Positions 48,133 through 57,162 of a DNA stretch of 64,000 nucleotides are shown in pieces. The stretch is taken from contig NZ_CAHJXL010000001.1 of NCBI RefSeq assembly GCF_903645315.1, positions 2,098,001-2,162,000 of the forward strand. Reading direction: 5' to 3'. The notes under the pieces were generated by a model, which did no database searches, was not told the DNA's origin, and was given only the letters and a program-made list of their open reading frames with translations. The position numbers and the translations under genes are program-made. Source of the stretch: Victivallis sp. Marseille-Q1083. Its GTDB lineage: Bacteria > Verrucomicrobiota > Lentisphaeria > Victivallales > Victivallaceae. Position 1 is the first letter of the stretch. Each line of letters opens with the position of its first letter.

Positions 48133-50892
48133 TTGAAAAGAAACTGGCTTGGAATGACGGCACTATTGCTGGCCGGCTGCTGCAGCGTCGTCGGCGGGGA
48201 GTATTCCGCCAAACTCGACAACAACGGGGTGGCGATCCGCCATGTGACGGACCTGTCGCTGTTTTCGCGTTTTATCGTCGTCGAACCGCCGTGGGGCGAG
48301 AAATACTTCTTCACCGTCTGGTCGCCGACCGCCGTGGAACGCACCGAACTGCCGGACGGCGCTTACCGGTTGACGATGACCCAGTCCCAACCGGATGACC
48401 GCTTCCGCCTGAACGAATATTCGGCCGAAGTGCATGACGACCGGGTGATCGTCCGGCTGGATGGCGAATTGCTGCAGGACATTCCGGCGACGACCGAATA
48501 TTCGATGATGATGGTACCGGAACTGTTGAGCCGCGACGCCGCCTATGCCGGCCGGAAAGCCGACGGCACGGCGGTCGCCGGCAGAATCGATCCGAACTGG
48601 AAAAACTGGGCGGACACGCTGGCGACCGAGCTGGTCGAATTGAAATTGACCAGCCCGCTCGGCACCCTGACCGTCACGGTCGACCGGGGCATGTCGTTCA
48701 ACCTGGTCGACCGCCGCGGTTTCGGTTTCGATGTCGGCACCGCAACTTCAACGCCGGGTTTGTGGATCGGCAATGAATTGCCGATTCAATATGCTAAGCC
48801 GATTCAGCAGCAGTTAACCGTCACGTTCCAACTGGCGGACGAGGTCTGTCTGGCCGAGCCGCTGCCGCGTCTGCCCAACCAGGCCGCCGCCCCCGCCGAA
48901 CCGGCAGTGCTGCTGCCTTATCGATCGGAACTGCCGCTGCTGCCGCAGCCGCACCAGCAGCAGAACACCGGCAAACCTTACCGTCCGGCCGCCGGCGACG
49001 CCCTGTATCTGGCCGCAACCGGCCTGGAACCGGCGGCATACGACAAATTGTCCCGGGCGGCGCAACGTATTTTGAACGATGAAATGCAGTTGCACCTTCA
49101 AGTGGCTTCCATCTCTTCGTCCGGCGGCATCACCATTCAAATCACCGATACTCCGGTGGATGGCCTGACCGCGCCGGAGCAGGCGGAAGGCTACGCGCTG
49201 CGGGTTGAGCCGGACGGCGTCCTGATCGTTTCGCGCAGCGACCGTGGAGCGTTCTACGCCCTGCAGACCCTGCGGCAGCGCTATGACGGCGCCGGGTTCG
49301 CCGGCGGCGAAATCGTCGATTACCCGGATCTGGACTGGCGCGGCGTGCTGATCATGGTCGACGAACATTCGCCGGAAGTGCACGGCGAATTGATCCGCAA
49401 GGTCCTGGCGCCGATGAAATACAACCAGTTGTACATCGAATGCGAATTTGCTGCCTGGGACGCCACGGAAGCGGTTCGCCAGCCCTGGGCGATCAGTAAG
49501 GACGAATTGCGGAAGTTGATCGCCCTGGCCGAGGACAACTACCTGGAAGTCATCCCGCTGTTCCAGACGCTCGGGCACTGCGAATGGCTGTTCAAGAACG
49601 GCCGGAACCTGGAGATGGCCGAAAATCCGGCCGATCCCTACGCTTACAACCCCTCGCATCCCGGCGTTTATCCGCTGATGACCGCCGCGCTGGACGAGGT
49701 GCTCGAAGTTTTCAACCGGCCGAAATACCTGCACATCGGCCACGACGAAGTCGGCCAGGAGTACAGCTATCCGACCCGGCCGGAAAATATCGCCAAAGGC
49801 GGCGCCCAGGTGATCCTCGACGACGTGATGTTCTACTACGATTATTGCCGGAAGAACAACCTGCGGATGATGATGTGGCAGGATATGTTCGCCGCCAGCA
49901 CCAACTCCAGAGACAGCGCCGGCGACAACGGTTACTTCGGGCTGGGCGATCGCCGGGACGAACTGCCCAGGGATATCATCTTCGCTTTCTGGAATTACGG
50001 CACCAACATCAATGAGAACAACCTGCGCAAGCTGCGGCAGGAAGGCTTCGATGTCGTCGGATGCACCTGGTTCGAACCGGATAACATCGCCATGCTGACC
50101 TCGATGTGCCGTGACGCCGGCGCGCTCGGCATGATGATGACCACCTCGGCAGGCTATCACGGCTTCGACCGCCTCCTGGAGGACAATTTCCAACCGGTCG
50201 CCGCCTATGTTCTGCAGGGGACCTGGGCGTGGAACTGTTCGGCGGAAGCCAACCGGTTCTCGCCCGGCCGGGTGCTCGATGAAATCCTCAATCCCGACGC
50301 CGGCAATGCCGCCGCTTCCGGTATCACTTTCGATCTAAGCGAAGTCGCCAACCTGGATTTGAGCGCTGAGAATCAACCGTTCCTGCTCGACCCGCTGCTC
50401 GGCTTCGACCGGCTGCCGGAACGCGACTTCTCGCACTGCGACGTCAAGTTCCGGTTGCCCGAACGGGACGGCAGGCCGCTGGCCGTCGCGCTGCAGTCGC
50501 GCTGCAATCCAAAATTTCCGGACCGGGTCGACGGCATCCAACTGAACTGCCGCGCCAGTCAGTTGTTCTTCCTCCACTCCTGCCGCGATCTCGGCAGGGA
50601 AATCGCACCGGGCGCCGTCATCGCCGAATATGTCATCCATTACTCGGACGGTTCGGAAGCGGTCATGCCGGTGCGTTACCGGCAGGAAATCGCTTTGCCG
50701 CATGAAGATCACACCCGGGCTCTGCCGTTCCGCCACTGCGTCGACTGGCGGGACGACGACGGCGGGACGGTGAACCTGTGGTACGCCTCCTGGCGGAATC
50801 CCCATCCGGAAAAGCTGATTGTTTCACTCGACGTGCGGGCGGTCCCGGAACGCTACCCGTTCTATCTCTTCGCGCTCAGCGCCGCGGAATAG
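48133..50892 (+). CDS. GH20 beta-N-acetylhexosaminidase lipoprotein, copy A
   Basis: About 919 residues. The start is uncertain: TTG 48133 opens the lipoprotein signal directly behind AAAGGG, while ATG 48103 would add 10 residues and lacks a ribosome-binding site. The lipobox is in MTALLLAGCC. Order: N-terminal beta-rich domain, GH20b-type segment (EGYALRVEPDG, GAFYALQTLRQR), catalytic barrel with YLHIGHDEVG (D538-E539 as acid/stabilising pair), and a beta-sandwich C-terminus. It removes terminal GlcNAc or GalNAc. A near-identical inverted copy at 62865 has Trp where this one has S672 (TTSAGYH), a barrel position often aromatic in GH20, so copy A may be impaired. Confidence 0.85.
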   Translation: MKRNWLGMTALLLAGCCSVVGGEYSAKLDNNGVAIRHVTDLSLFSRFIVVEPPWGEKYFFTVWSPTAVERTELPDGAYRLTMTQSQPDDRFRLNEYSAEVHDDRVIVRLDGELLQDIPATTEYSMMMVPELLSRDAAYAGRKADGTAVAGRIDPNWKNWADTLATELVELKLTSPLGTLTVTVDRGMSFNLVDRRGFGFDVGTATSTPGLWIGNELPIQYAKPIQQQLTVTFQLADEVCLAEPLPRLPNQAAAPAEPAVLLPYRSELPLLPQPHQQQNTGKPYRPAAGDALYLAATGLEPAAYDKLSRAAQRILNDEMQLHLQVASISSSGGITIQITDTPVDGLTAPEQAEGYALRVEPDGVLIVSRSDRGAFYALQTLRQRYDGAGFAGGEIVDYPDLDWRGVLIMVDEHSPEVHGELIRKVLAPMKYNQLYIECEFAAWDATEAVRQPWAISKDELRKLIALAEDNYLEVIPLFQTLGHCEWLFKNGRNLEMAENPADPYAYNPSHPGVYPLMTAALDEVLEVFNRPKYLHIGHDEVGQEYSYPTRPENIAKGGAQVILDDVMFYYDYCRKNNLRMMMWQDMFAASTNSRDSAGDNGYFGLGDRRDELPRDIIFAFWNYGTNINENNLRKLRQEGFDVVGCTWFEPDNIAMLTSMCRDAGALGMMMTTSAGYHGFDRLLEDNFQPVAAYVLQGTWAWNCSAEANRFSPGRVLDEILNPDAGNAAASGITFDLSEVANLDLSAENQPFLLDPLLGFDRLPERDFSHCDVKFRLPERDGRPLAVALQSRCNPKFPDRVDGIQLNCRASQLFFLHSCRDLGREIAPGAVIAEYVIHYSDGSEAVMPVRYRQEIALPHEDHTRALPFRHCVDWRDDDGGTVNLWYASWRNPHPEKLIVSLDVRAVPERYPFYLFALSAAE

Positions 50893-50963
50893 TTTCCCGA
50901 ATCCGGACGGTTTCTGCCGCCGCAGTGCCGTCCATAACCAGGAGGATAAAGCAAAATTCAACC

Positions 50964-50981
50964 GGTTTGACGTCCTAAAAC
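50964..50981 (+). promoter_or_regulatory. Candidate operator upstream of prepilin-like gene
   Basis: GGTTTGACGTCCTAAAAC agrees with 14 of 18 bases of the site at 35262-35279. It lies 34 bases before the ATG at 51015. Confidence 0.4.
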
Positions 50982-51014
50982 ATTTTCAACCACAACCCAT
51001 AAAGGAAAAAAAAG

Positions 51015-51731
51015 ATGAGACAAAAAAAATTTACATTAATTGAACTGCTGGTAGTTATCGCTATCATAGCTATTCTTGCCAGCATGCTGCTGCCGGCACT
51101 CGGCCGGGCCCAGGACAAAGCGCAGGCAATCGTCTGCAAAAGCAATCACAAACAGCTCGGTCTGGTATTCACGATGTACGCGATGGACTACGATGATTAC
51201 GGTCCCTGCATGCAGTGGGGGGACGGCCGGATGATTTACGTCGGTCTGGCCGACGACTACGGTGCCAGTCACGAAGTATTTTTCTGCCCTGCCGCCGAAT
51301 GCGGCTGGAACAACGATTACGGTGTCAGTTCCTGGCAGCAGGTCGGCCTCGGACTGAACGTCTGCACCTGGGGCAGCGGCAAGTGGGCCAATTACCGGTC
51401 CAAGCAGTCGAAATTGAGCGATATCGCCAACCGGGGTTCTTCGATGCACGTCCTGTTCGCCGACGCCCGGGTCGCCAACGGCGGCGCCATCTATGTCGAC
51501 GTCATCGAACAGGATGCTTCCAACGGTGTCCCTTTCGATGTCAACGACAGCGCCGGCGTCTACGATTGCCCGCTCAAAGCCCGGCATGACAAACGGTTCA
51601 ATTTCGCCGCGCTCGACGGCAGCGCCCAGAGTCTGACGGTGCAGGAAGCCAGCGGCGATGTCAAAAAATATTTCCGGCCGACTCAGGCCTTCAGCACCGA
51701 TGGCCAGGACGGCCACTGGATCACCGAATAA
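51015..51731 (+). CDS. Prepilin-like secreted protein
   Basis: 238 residues, [14 protein letters not shown] with the shared helix to [14 protein letters not shown], then a globular domain with [12 protein letters not shown] and a C-terminal [13 protein letters not shown] (H-x9-DG). AAAGGAAA lies before the ATG. It follows the GH20 gene by 122 bases and is followed by another prepilin-like gene after 41 bases. Confidence 0.9.
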   Translation: MRQKKFTLIELLVVIAIIAILASMLLPALGRAQDKAQAIVCKSNHKQLGLVFTMYAMDYDDYGPCMQWGDGRMIYVGLADDYGASHEVFFCPAAECGWNNDYGVSSWQQVGLGLNVCTWGSGKWANYRSKQSKLSDIANRGSSMHVLFADARVANGGAIYVDVIEQDASNGVPFDVNDSAGVYDCPLKARHDKRFNFAALDGSAQSLTVQEASGDVKKYFRPTQAFSTDGQDGHWITE

Positions 51732-51772
51732 CTCCTTATCATCAACCGTATTATCGACAAGGAAATGAAATC

Positions 51773-52507
51773 ATGAGAAAAAAATTTACATTGATTGAAC
51801 TGTTGGTGGTGATCGCGATCATCGCCATTCTCGCCAGCATGCTGCTGCCGGCACTCGGCAAAGCCAAAGGCAAAGCCCAGCAGATCAAATGCGTCGGCAA
51901 TTTCAAGCAGCTCGGCCTGGCCGCGGCGATGTATTCCGGCGACAACGGCAACTACGCGCTGCCGCTGGTCTGGGGCGGCGGCTGGGGCGGGCCGTGCGAC
52001 TGGACGATCGGCTTGAAGTATTTCTACGGAATCGATGAAAATATTTACATGTGTCCGTCGGAAAGTTCGACCCGGTGGGATGAGGTTACCTGCCTCGGCG
52101 ACGACGGCTTGCCGACCGGCCACGGGACGCAGTGGCAGGAGAGTGTCAGCACCGCCCACAACTATCAGACCTTCGGCTACGTCAATACCAACTGGGCGCC
52201 GGTGAAGATGTCGACTGTCCGGGAGAAAGGCGGTTCCCAGACGGTGATGTTCGCCGAATCGCTGCCGCAGAATGGCGGCGGTTATTCCGGCTGTATGTTT
52301 GGCGCCCAGGTGGTCTGGGACGGTTGCAACCAGCAGGAAGTCTTTCACGGTGACGCGTTGAATGCCCGGCACGGCAATGTCCTGAACGTCTGCGCCATGG
52401 ACGGCAGCGTCCAGAGCCTGGACCAGAAAAAAGCGGCCGGCGATTACAAAACCTATTTCCGGCCGACCCGTGACGCCGGCAACCGGTCGCAATGGGTGCT
52501 TGACTGA
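51773..52507 (+). CDS. Prepilin-like secreted protein
   Basis: 244 residues. [13 protein letters not shown] and the common helix to [15 protein letters not shown]-terminal [14 protein letters not shown] gives the H-x9-DG motif. AAGGAAATG precedes the start. The globular part differs strongly from its tandem neighbour, so the pair is not a recent duplication except at the N-terminus. A hairpin stands between it and the next enzyme gene. Confidence 0.9.
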   Translation: MRKKFTLIELLVVIAIIAILASMLLPALGKAKGKAQQIKCVGNFKQLGLAAAMYSGDNGNYALPLVWGGGWGGPCDWTIGLKYFYGIDENIYMCPSESSTRWDEVTCLGDDGLPTGHGTQWQESVSTAHNYQTFGYVNTNWAPVKMSTVREKGGSQTVMFAESLPQNGGGYSGCMFGAQVVWDGCNQQEVFHGDALNARHGNVLNVCAMDGSVQSLDQKKAAGDYKTYFRPTRDAGNRSQWVLD

Positions 52508-52511
52508 GTCT

Positions 52512-52560
52512 GGTTCGGCCAGGCGACCCGGCAGAGCCGCCTGGCCGAACCTTTCCTTTG
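52512..52560 (+). terminator. Hairpin/attenuator between prepilin-like and hexosaminidase genes
   Basis: A perfect 14-bp stem (GGTTCGGCCAGGCG at 52512-52525 with its complement at 52538-52551) followed by the weak tract TTTCCTTTG. It may end part of the transcripts and so set a high pilin to enzyme ratio. Confidence 0.7.
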
Positions 52561-52579
52561 AACTACGGGAGAAAGAAAT

Positions 52580-54787
52580 ATGTTGCATAAGCTGCTGGCA
52601 ATCCTGTTGCTGTTCCTGCTGGTTCCGGCCAGTTTCGGTGAAAATTACGAAAATCGCTTGACGCCGCGGCCGCAGCGGCTGGAAGGTGCCTGGCGCTGTT
52701 TTCCGCTGGGAGACGCCAATTGGCAGATCGTGCTGGCCGGCCCGGAACATGAACTGCTGAAGCTGGGGAAGGAAACGCTGCAAAACGCTTTGATCGCCGC
52801 TGCGAATCCGGCGGTGAAAGATGCTGCCCGATTTACCATCCGCTGCGGCGTGCTGGACGATGCCGGGATCGAAGCGGAGCTGACCGGCGAAGATCTGGTG
52901 GCCTGGAAATTCCGACTGCCGCCGCAGGGATACCTGATCCGGGTGAAAGACGGCGGCATCGTCGTGGCCGGACGGGACCGCCGGGGGGCCTATTACGGCT
53001 TGATGTCACTGGCGCAGCTGGCTGAAGCCGGCGAGCTGCCGGTGGCGAATCTTGTGGATTACCCGGTCTGGCAGCGGCGCTATGCCGGCGATTACCGTTT
53101 CGGCAGCTTTGAGGAATACCGCCGGCTCTCCGAGGATAAAATCGGCGGTTTTGCGATCCAGTGGCGCGTTGAATGGTACAAACTTGAACCGGAACGGCTG
53201 CAGGCGGAATTTGCCGCAATCCGGCGGGCCGGCGAACTGGAAATGATGGATTTCATGCTGCTGATCCATCTTTATGCGTTAAGCGACTTTTCCCGGCGGG
53301 CGACGGCGGAGTACTTCAACTGTACCGATCCGGTCCAGATGGACCGATTGATTTCCCAAATACATGCCGCCGCCGCCAGCGGCGTCAAACATGTCATGAT
53401 TCTGTTCGACGACTGGACGCCGCTGGTGGACGGCCGTTATGTCAGCCCGAATCCGGAAGAACGCGCTTATTTCGACAATTCCGTCGGCAAGGCGCACGCC
53501 TATCTGATGAACCGCCTGGCGGAAGCGCTGCTGCCGGAATTTCCGGAATTGGAATTGTCGCTGTGCCCGCCGATCTACTCGCTGGCCTATGCCGAATCCT
53601 TCTCCCACACCGAAGAATACTTCCGTGACTTCCATACCAGCGCCCGACCGGAGATCGGCATGGTCTGGACCGGGCCGGAATGTATCGGTCCGCGGGTGGA
53701 CAAAGAGTCATACGACCGTTTCAGCCGCTATGTCCCGGGCCGGTCTTTGTTCCAGTGGAACAACAGCGACTGCCTCATGCCGCAGTTGCCGGTGTGGCAG
53801 GATCAATTTTATCCGGGATTCCACCATGACAGCGGCGGCAGAATTTTTTTGAATATCCATACGCTGAGCTGGTTGTGGAACCAGCCATATGTCCGGACCG
53901 CCAACGATTATTTGTGGAATCCGGCCGGTTACGATGCCGACCGTTCCTTCGACGCGGCCAACCGGCGGCTGTTCGGCGCCCAAAACGTCACCGCAATCCG
54001 CCGGTTCCGGCAGTTGTTGATCCCTCTGGATGCCGCCAATGCCGCCAATGACGGCTCACGGTTGCAGGCGCTTCTGCCGGCGGCGCTGAAACAGCGCGAA
54101 CTGCTGGAAAGGCAAGGTGTGGATACCTCCGAATTCAACGGTTACTTCAGGACGCTGGAACTCTTCGCCGCCCGCCGCAATCCGGAGGTGACGCTTCCAA
54201 TCTGCGCCGATCAGATCGACATCGCCGCTTTGACGCCGGAAATCCTGAACAGGTGCACGGCATTCGAGCTGGTCAACAATATGGCGTCGGAAACGGAATT
54301 GCTGAAAACCGAAGTCCGCGGCGGCATTTTCGGCAATCGGCTGCTGCTGGTTTTCGATATGGAACGGCCGGCGCTGGATCAGGTGGCAATGCCGCCGGAG
54401 GATGAGCGCGACGGCGAAATCTATCACAATCCGGAGCTGGTGGAAATTTTTCTTCAACCGCGCAGTCCGGGCAGTTACGTCCACTTCTCGTTCGATGTGT
54501 TCGGCCACCGCGGCATTGAAATCAACCGGGGCGACAACCGGGACTGGCAGCCGGATTTCCAGATCCGGATCGAACGGCAGGCCGACTCCTGGCGCGGCAT
54601 TGTCGCGATGCCGCTGGCGGAACTGGAAATGGTCAATCCGATCACTCCGGCCGAAAACATCAATTGGCGTTTCAACCTGTTGCGGACTCCCGCCCAGAGT
54701 CCGGTCGCCGCCTTCTCGCCGTTGAACGGTTTCAGCGCCCATACGCCGCAACTGTTCGGCGTGATGAAATTCAAGGACTGCCGCTAG
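52580..54787 (+). CDS. Secreted GH84-like beta-N-acetylhexosaminidase with C-terminal carbohydrate-binding-type domain
   Basis: 735 residues, ATG 52580 behind GGGAGAAAG. Signal peptide MLHKLLAILLLFLLVPASFG. It shows the same plan as the protein at 9888-12095: N-terminal accessory domain (RLTPRPQRLEGAWRCFPL), GAYYGLMSLAQL, barrel with ILFDDWTPLVDGRYV (D277-D278), SVGKAHAYLMNRLAEALLPE, and a C-terminal CBM9/DOMON-like domain (ELVEIFLQPR, WRFNLLRTP). Similarity to the other copy is strong around the DD pair and weak in the rest, so the duplication is old. Periplasmic or extracellular. Confidence 0.75.
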   Translation: MLHKLLAILLLFLLVPASFGENYENRLTPRPQRLEGAWRCFPLGDANWQIVLAGPEHELLKLGKETLQNALIAAANPAVKDAARFTIRCGVLDDAGIEAELTGEDLVAWKFRLPPQGYLIRVKDGGIVVAGRDRRGAYYGLMSLAQLAEAGELPVANLVDYPVWQRRYAGDYRFGSFEEYRRLSEDKIGGFAIQWRVEWYKLEPERLQAEFAAIRRAGELEMMDFMLLIHLYALSDFSRRATAEYFNCTDPVQMDRLISQIHAAAASGVKHVMILFDDWTPLVDGRYVSPNPEERAYFDNSVGKAHAYLMNRLAEALLPEFPELELSLCPPIYSLAYAESFSHTEEYFRDFHTSARPEIGMVWTGPECIGPRVDKESYDRFSRYVPGRSLFQWNNSDCLMPQLPVWQDQFYPGFHHDSGGRIFLNIHTLSWLWNQPYVRTANDYLWNPAGYDADRSFDAANRRLFGAQNVTAIRRFRQLLIPLDAANAANDGSRLQALLPAALKQRELLERQGVDTSEFNGYFRTLELFAARRNPEVTLPICADQIDIAALTPEILNRCTAFELVNNMASETELLKTEVRGGIFGNRLLLVFDMERPALDQVAMPPEDERDGEIYHNPELVEIFLQPRSPGSYVHFSFDVFGHRGIEINRGDNRDWQPDFQIRIERQADSWRGIVAMPLAELEMVNPITPAENINWRFNLLRTPAQSPVAAFSPLNGFSAHTPQLFGVMKFKDCR

Positions 54788-54820
54788 AAGAAAGAATTTT
54801 CACTGATCCCGCCGGCCTCG

Positions 54821-55300
54821 TCAGATGCCGAGCAGCCGGCGGTCGATTTTCACCACCGCTTTTTTCACTTTGGCCGGTTCCCGGCAGGCGATACACGGCA
54901 TATGCGGCTCTTCCGGCAGCAATAAGATGAAGTTGCCCGGATAGAGCGGCAGGGCATAAGCGCCTTCCGGCTTGAACTCCAACAGCGCACAATCGCTGCT
55001 CTCCGAATACGGCTGCCGACCCGCCAGGCCGGCGCCGGCCCGGCAGAAAATGCGTTCCGAACCGTCAAGCACCAGTTGGATATCCAGGTAGCGCCGGTGC
55101 AGCTCCAGGCAATTGGCCGGAGCTTCCAGCGGTTTGGTCTGATACTCCTGGACGTTGACGAACAGCTCCTCGCCCTGCAGCGGGTACCGCCCCGGAGCCA
55201 GTTCGGCCGTCAGATCGGAAATGAACGCAAACAGTTGCTGCCAGAATTCGTATTTTTCGAAACGATACAAATGGAAATTTTCGCAAAAATCGTAAATCAT
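54821..55300 (-). CDS. YhcH/YjgK/YiaL-family protein (DUF386), possible sialic acid anomerase
   Basis: 159 residues, small cupin-like cytoplasmic protein. VNVQEYQTKPLEAPANCLELHR with the metal-coordinating ELH, LDIQLVLDGSERIF and the FILLLPEEPHMP histidine motif are the family signature. Relatives called YhcH/NanQ act on sialic acid anomers in E. coli. It is 16 bases downstream of a PpiC-type gene and last in a leftward three-gene unit; the nanA-like gene is 10 kb away. Confidence 0.85.
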   Translation of the reverse strand: MIYDFCENFHLYRFEKYEFWQQLFAFISDLTAELAPGRYPLQGEELFVNVQEYQTKPLEAPANCLELHRRYLDIQLVLDGSERIFCRAGAGLAGRQPYSESSDCALLEFKPEGAYALPLYPGNFILLLPEEPHMPCIACREPAKVKKAVVKIDRRLLGI

Positions 55301-55316
55301 CCTTTTCTGCTCCCGG

Positions 55317-56264
55317 TTAAAAGAAAAATGTTATTTTCATCCCGGCCCGTTCCCGGGCGATCGCCGCATTGACGGCCTGGCGGATTCTGCCGGCCAGCAA
55401 CTCCTTCCGCAAGGATTCCCGTACCGCTTCCAGCGGCAGGTAGGCGGCCGGCCGGCGCCGGTCGAGCCGAACCCAGACGATCGCCTCGGGCAGCTCCAAC
55501 ACGGCATAACTGCCGTCCCGCTCCAGGCGCGCCACCGCGTCGAGGACCGCCGGCTCGCGGCGCAGTACCGCCAATTGCGCTTCGCCGGGCTGCGGATAAT
55601 CCGTTGCGATGCTTTCAAAACTTTCCAATTGACGCAAACGGGCATCGATCGCACTGCGGTTTTTTTCCTGCAGTTGCGCCGCCGCCTCTCCGGAGCGCGG
55701 CAGCACCAGCAACGAAAACTCCGCCGCCACCGGCTGCAGAAAACGCTGCTGGTTTTCCCGGTAGAAATTTTCCACCTCTTCCGGCGCCATTGTCAGTTTC
55801 TCCTGGAATTCCCGCCGGATCCACAGCAGCGCCGCCACCTGAAACTGCTTGCGCGGGTCGGTCGCCATCCGTTCGATCAGCCGGTCCCGCGCCTCCGGCG
55901 CCATCAAACGCGGATTCCCTTCCAGCTTCAAGGTCTCCCAGACGTTCATCAACTCCCGCCGCACCAGCTCCGGCGACGGTTCCAACTCGGTGCCGTGCAG
56001 AATCCGGCGTACCGCTTCCTCGTCCAGCAATTCATAGACGATCTTGCGGATCAATTCGGTAAACTGGTCGTCGTTGAGCTTCACGACCACCTCCGGCGCC
56101 ACTTCGCTCAACCGTTCGGCCACCATCGCCCGCGTGATGTCCCTGCCGTCGATCGACGCCAGCGGTTCGGAAAATTTCGCCAGCGCCGCCGGCCATTCGA
56201 TGCCGGACAACATCCCGGCCGCGCCGGCCCACAGCAACAGCAGTATGACCAACTTCGCCATCAA
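55317..56264 (-). CDS. Periplasmic parvulin-type foldase/chaperone (SurA/PrsA-like)
   Basis: 315 residues. Signal peptide MMAKLVILLLLWAGAAGML. A SurA-type N-terminal helical domain (ASIDGRDITRAMVAERL, ELLDEEAVRRIL) leads to a C-terminal PpiC-like region, recognisable in EVENFYRENQQRFLQPVAAE, the DYPQPGEAQL segment and the ending LPLEAVRESLRKELL. The parvulin catalytic core is weakly conserved, so it may be a chaperone only. It overlaps the upstream lipoprotein gene by 4 bases and is coupled to it. Confidence 0.78.
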   Translation of the reverse strand: MMAKLVILLLLWAGAAGMLSGIEWPAALAKFSEPLASIDGRDITRAMVAERLSEVAPEVVVKLNDDQFTELIRKIVYELLDEEAVRRILHGTELEPSPELVRRELMNVWETLKLEGNPRLMAPEARDRLIERMATDPRKQFQVAALLWIRREFQEKLTMAPEEVENFYRENQQRFLQPVAAEFSLLVLPRSGEAAAQLQEKNRSAIDARLRQLESFESIATDYPQPGEAQLAVLRREPAVLDAVARLERDGSYAVLELPEAIVWVRLDRRRPAAYLPLEAVRESLRKELLAGRIRQAVNAAIARERAGMKITFFF

Positions 56265-56980
56265 CGGCTCAACAATTGTTTTCTTTCCGCCGGCGCCAAC
56301 TGGGAAGCCCGGTTTTCCGGCAACGTTTCACTGTAACGGTACAACGCTTCCAGCGTATCGGCCAATGTGTCCCCGGCCCGGCGGCAGTCCGCCAGATCGG
56401 CTCCGAGGCTGAACAGCGCCTCCCGGCGCTCCTGCCGGTTCATCCGGACCTGGCGCGCCGCCGACTTCTTCAAAATTGCCTCCAGCGGTTTGGCCGGCGG
56501 ATAACCGGCCCGCAATTCGTCCAGCACGGCGATCGCGTTGCCCAATTCCCGGCTGGAACGGGCGCGCTCCAGCTCCAGAACATTGTTCTGCAAGCGTTGC
56601 AGCCGCCGCAGCTCCTCCATTGCCGTGAGCAGTTGCGGATTGAACGGCTGCTTGCGCAAAGCCCGTTCGATGACCGCCAGGCTTTCGGCGATTTTGCCTT
56701 GATCGAGCGCCTGCTGTGCCTGGATCATCTGGGAATTGGCATAGGTCTGCCAGTCCATTTCCGCCAGAAACGCCTTGTCCGGGTCCTCCAACTGAAGTTT
56801 GTTGATCTGTTCCTGGGCTTCGACATAACGCTTCTGTTGAAGGTTCTCGAACAAACGGATGATCATCGCACTGCGCGCCCGCGGCAGTTCCGGCGCGCTT
56901 TCCTGCCGGCAGCCGCACAATCCCGACAGCAGCATTGCCGCCAAAAACAGTCCAGATCGTTGCAATTTCAATTTCTTCAT
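56261..56980 (-). CDS. TPR-like lipoprotein
   Basis: 239 residues. Signal MKKLKLQRSGLFLAAMLLSGLCGC with a lipobox. The remainder is all-helical with tetratricopeptide-like repeats (YVEAQEQINKLQLEDPDKA, IAESLAVIERALRKQPFNPQ, RELGNAIAVLDELRAGYPPA). Such proteins scaffold envelope complexes. First gene of the leftward unit with the parvulin-like and YhcH genes. Function not identified. Confidence 0.78.
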   Translation of the reverse strand: MKKLKLQRSGLFLAAMLLSGLCGCRQESAPELPRARSAMIIRLFENLQQKRYVEAQEQINKLQLEDPDKAFLAEMDWQTYANSQMIQAQQALDQGKIAESLAVIERALRKQPFNPQLLTAMEELRRLQRLQNNVLELERARSSRELGNAIAVLDELRAGYPPAKPLEAILKKSAARQVRMNRQERREALFSLGADLADCRRAGDTLADTLEALYRYSETLPENRASQLAPAERKQLLSR

Positions 56981-57162
56981 AGCAGCCTTTATTCATTCCA
57001 ATCTCGTGGAATAAGATAATCCTTCTTTCGCCAAAAAAAAGCCGTTCGAGGATTTTTTGCCGAATAATCGCCGCCGCCGCAATAAAATCGAGCTGAGAAA
57101 CGTTTTTTGTTTCAATCAACATCGAATTCGTCAATATAATTTAAGAAGGATTGCACAGCGAC

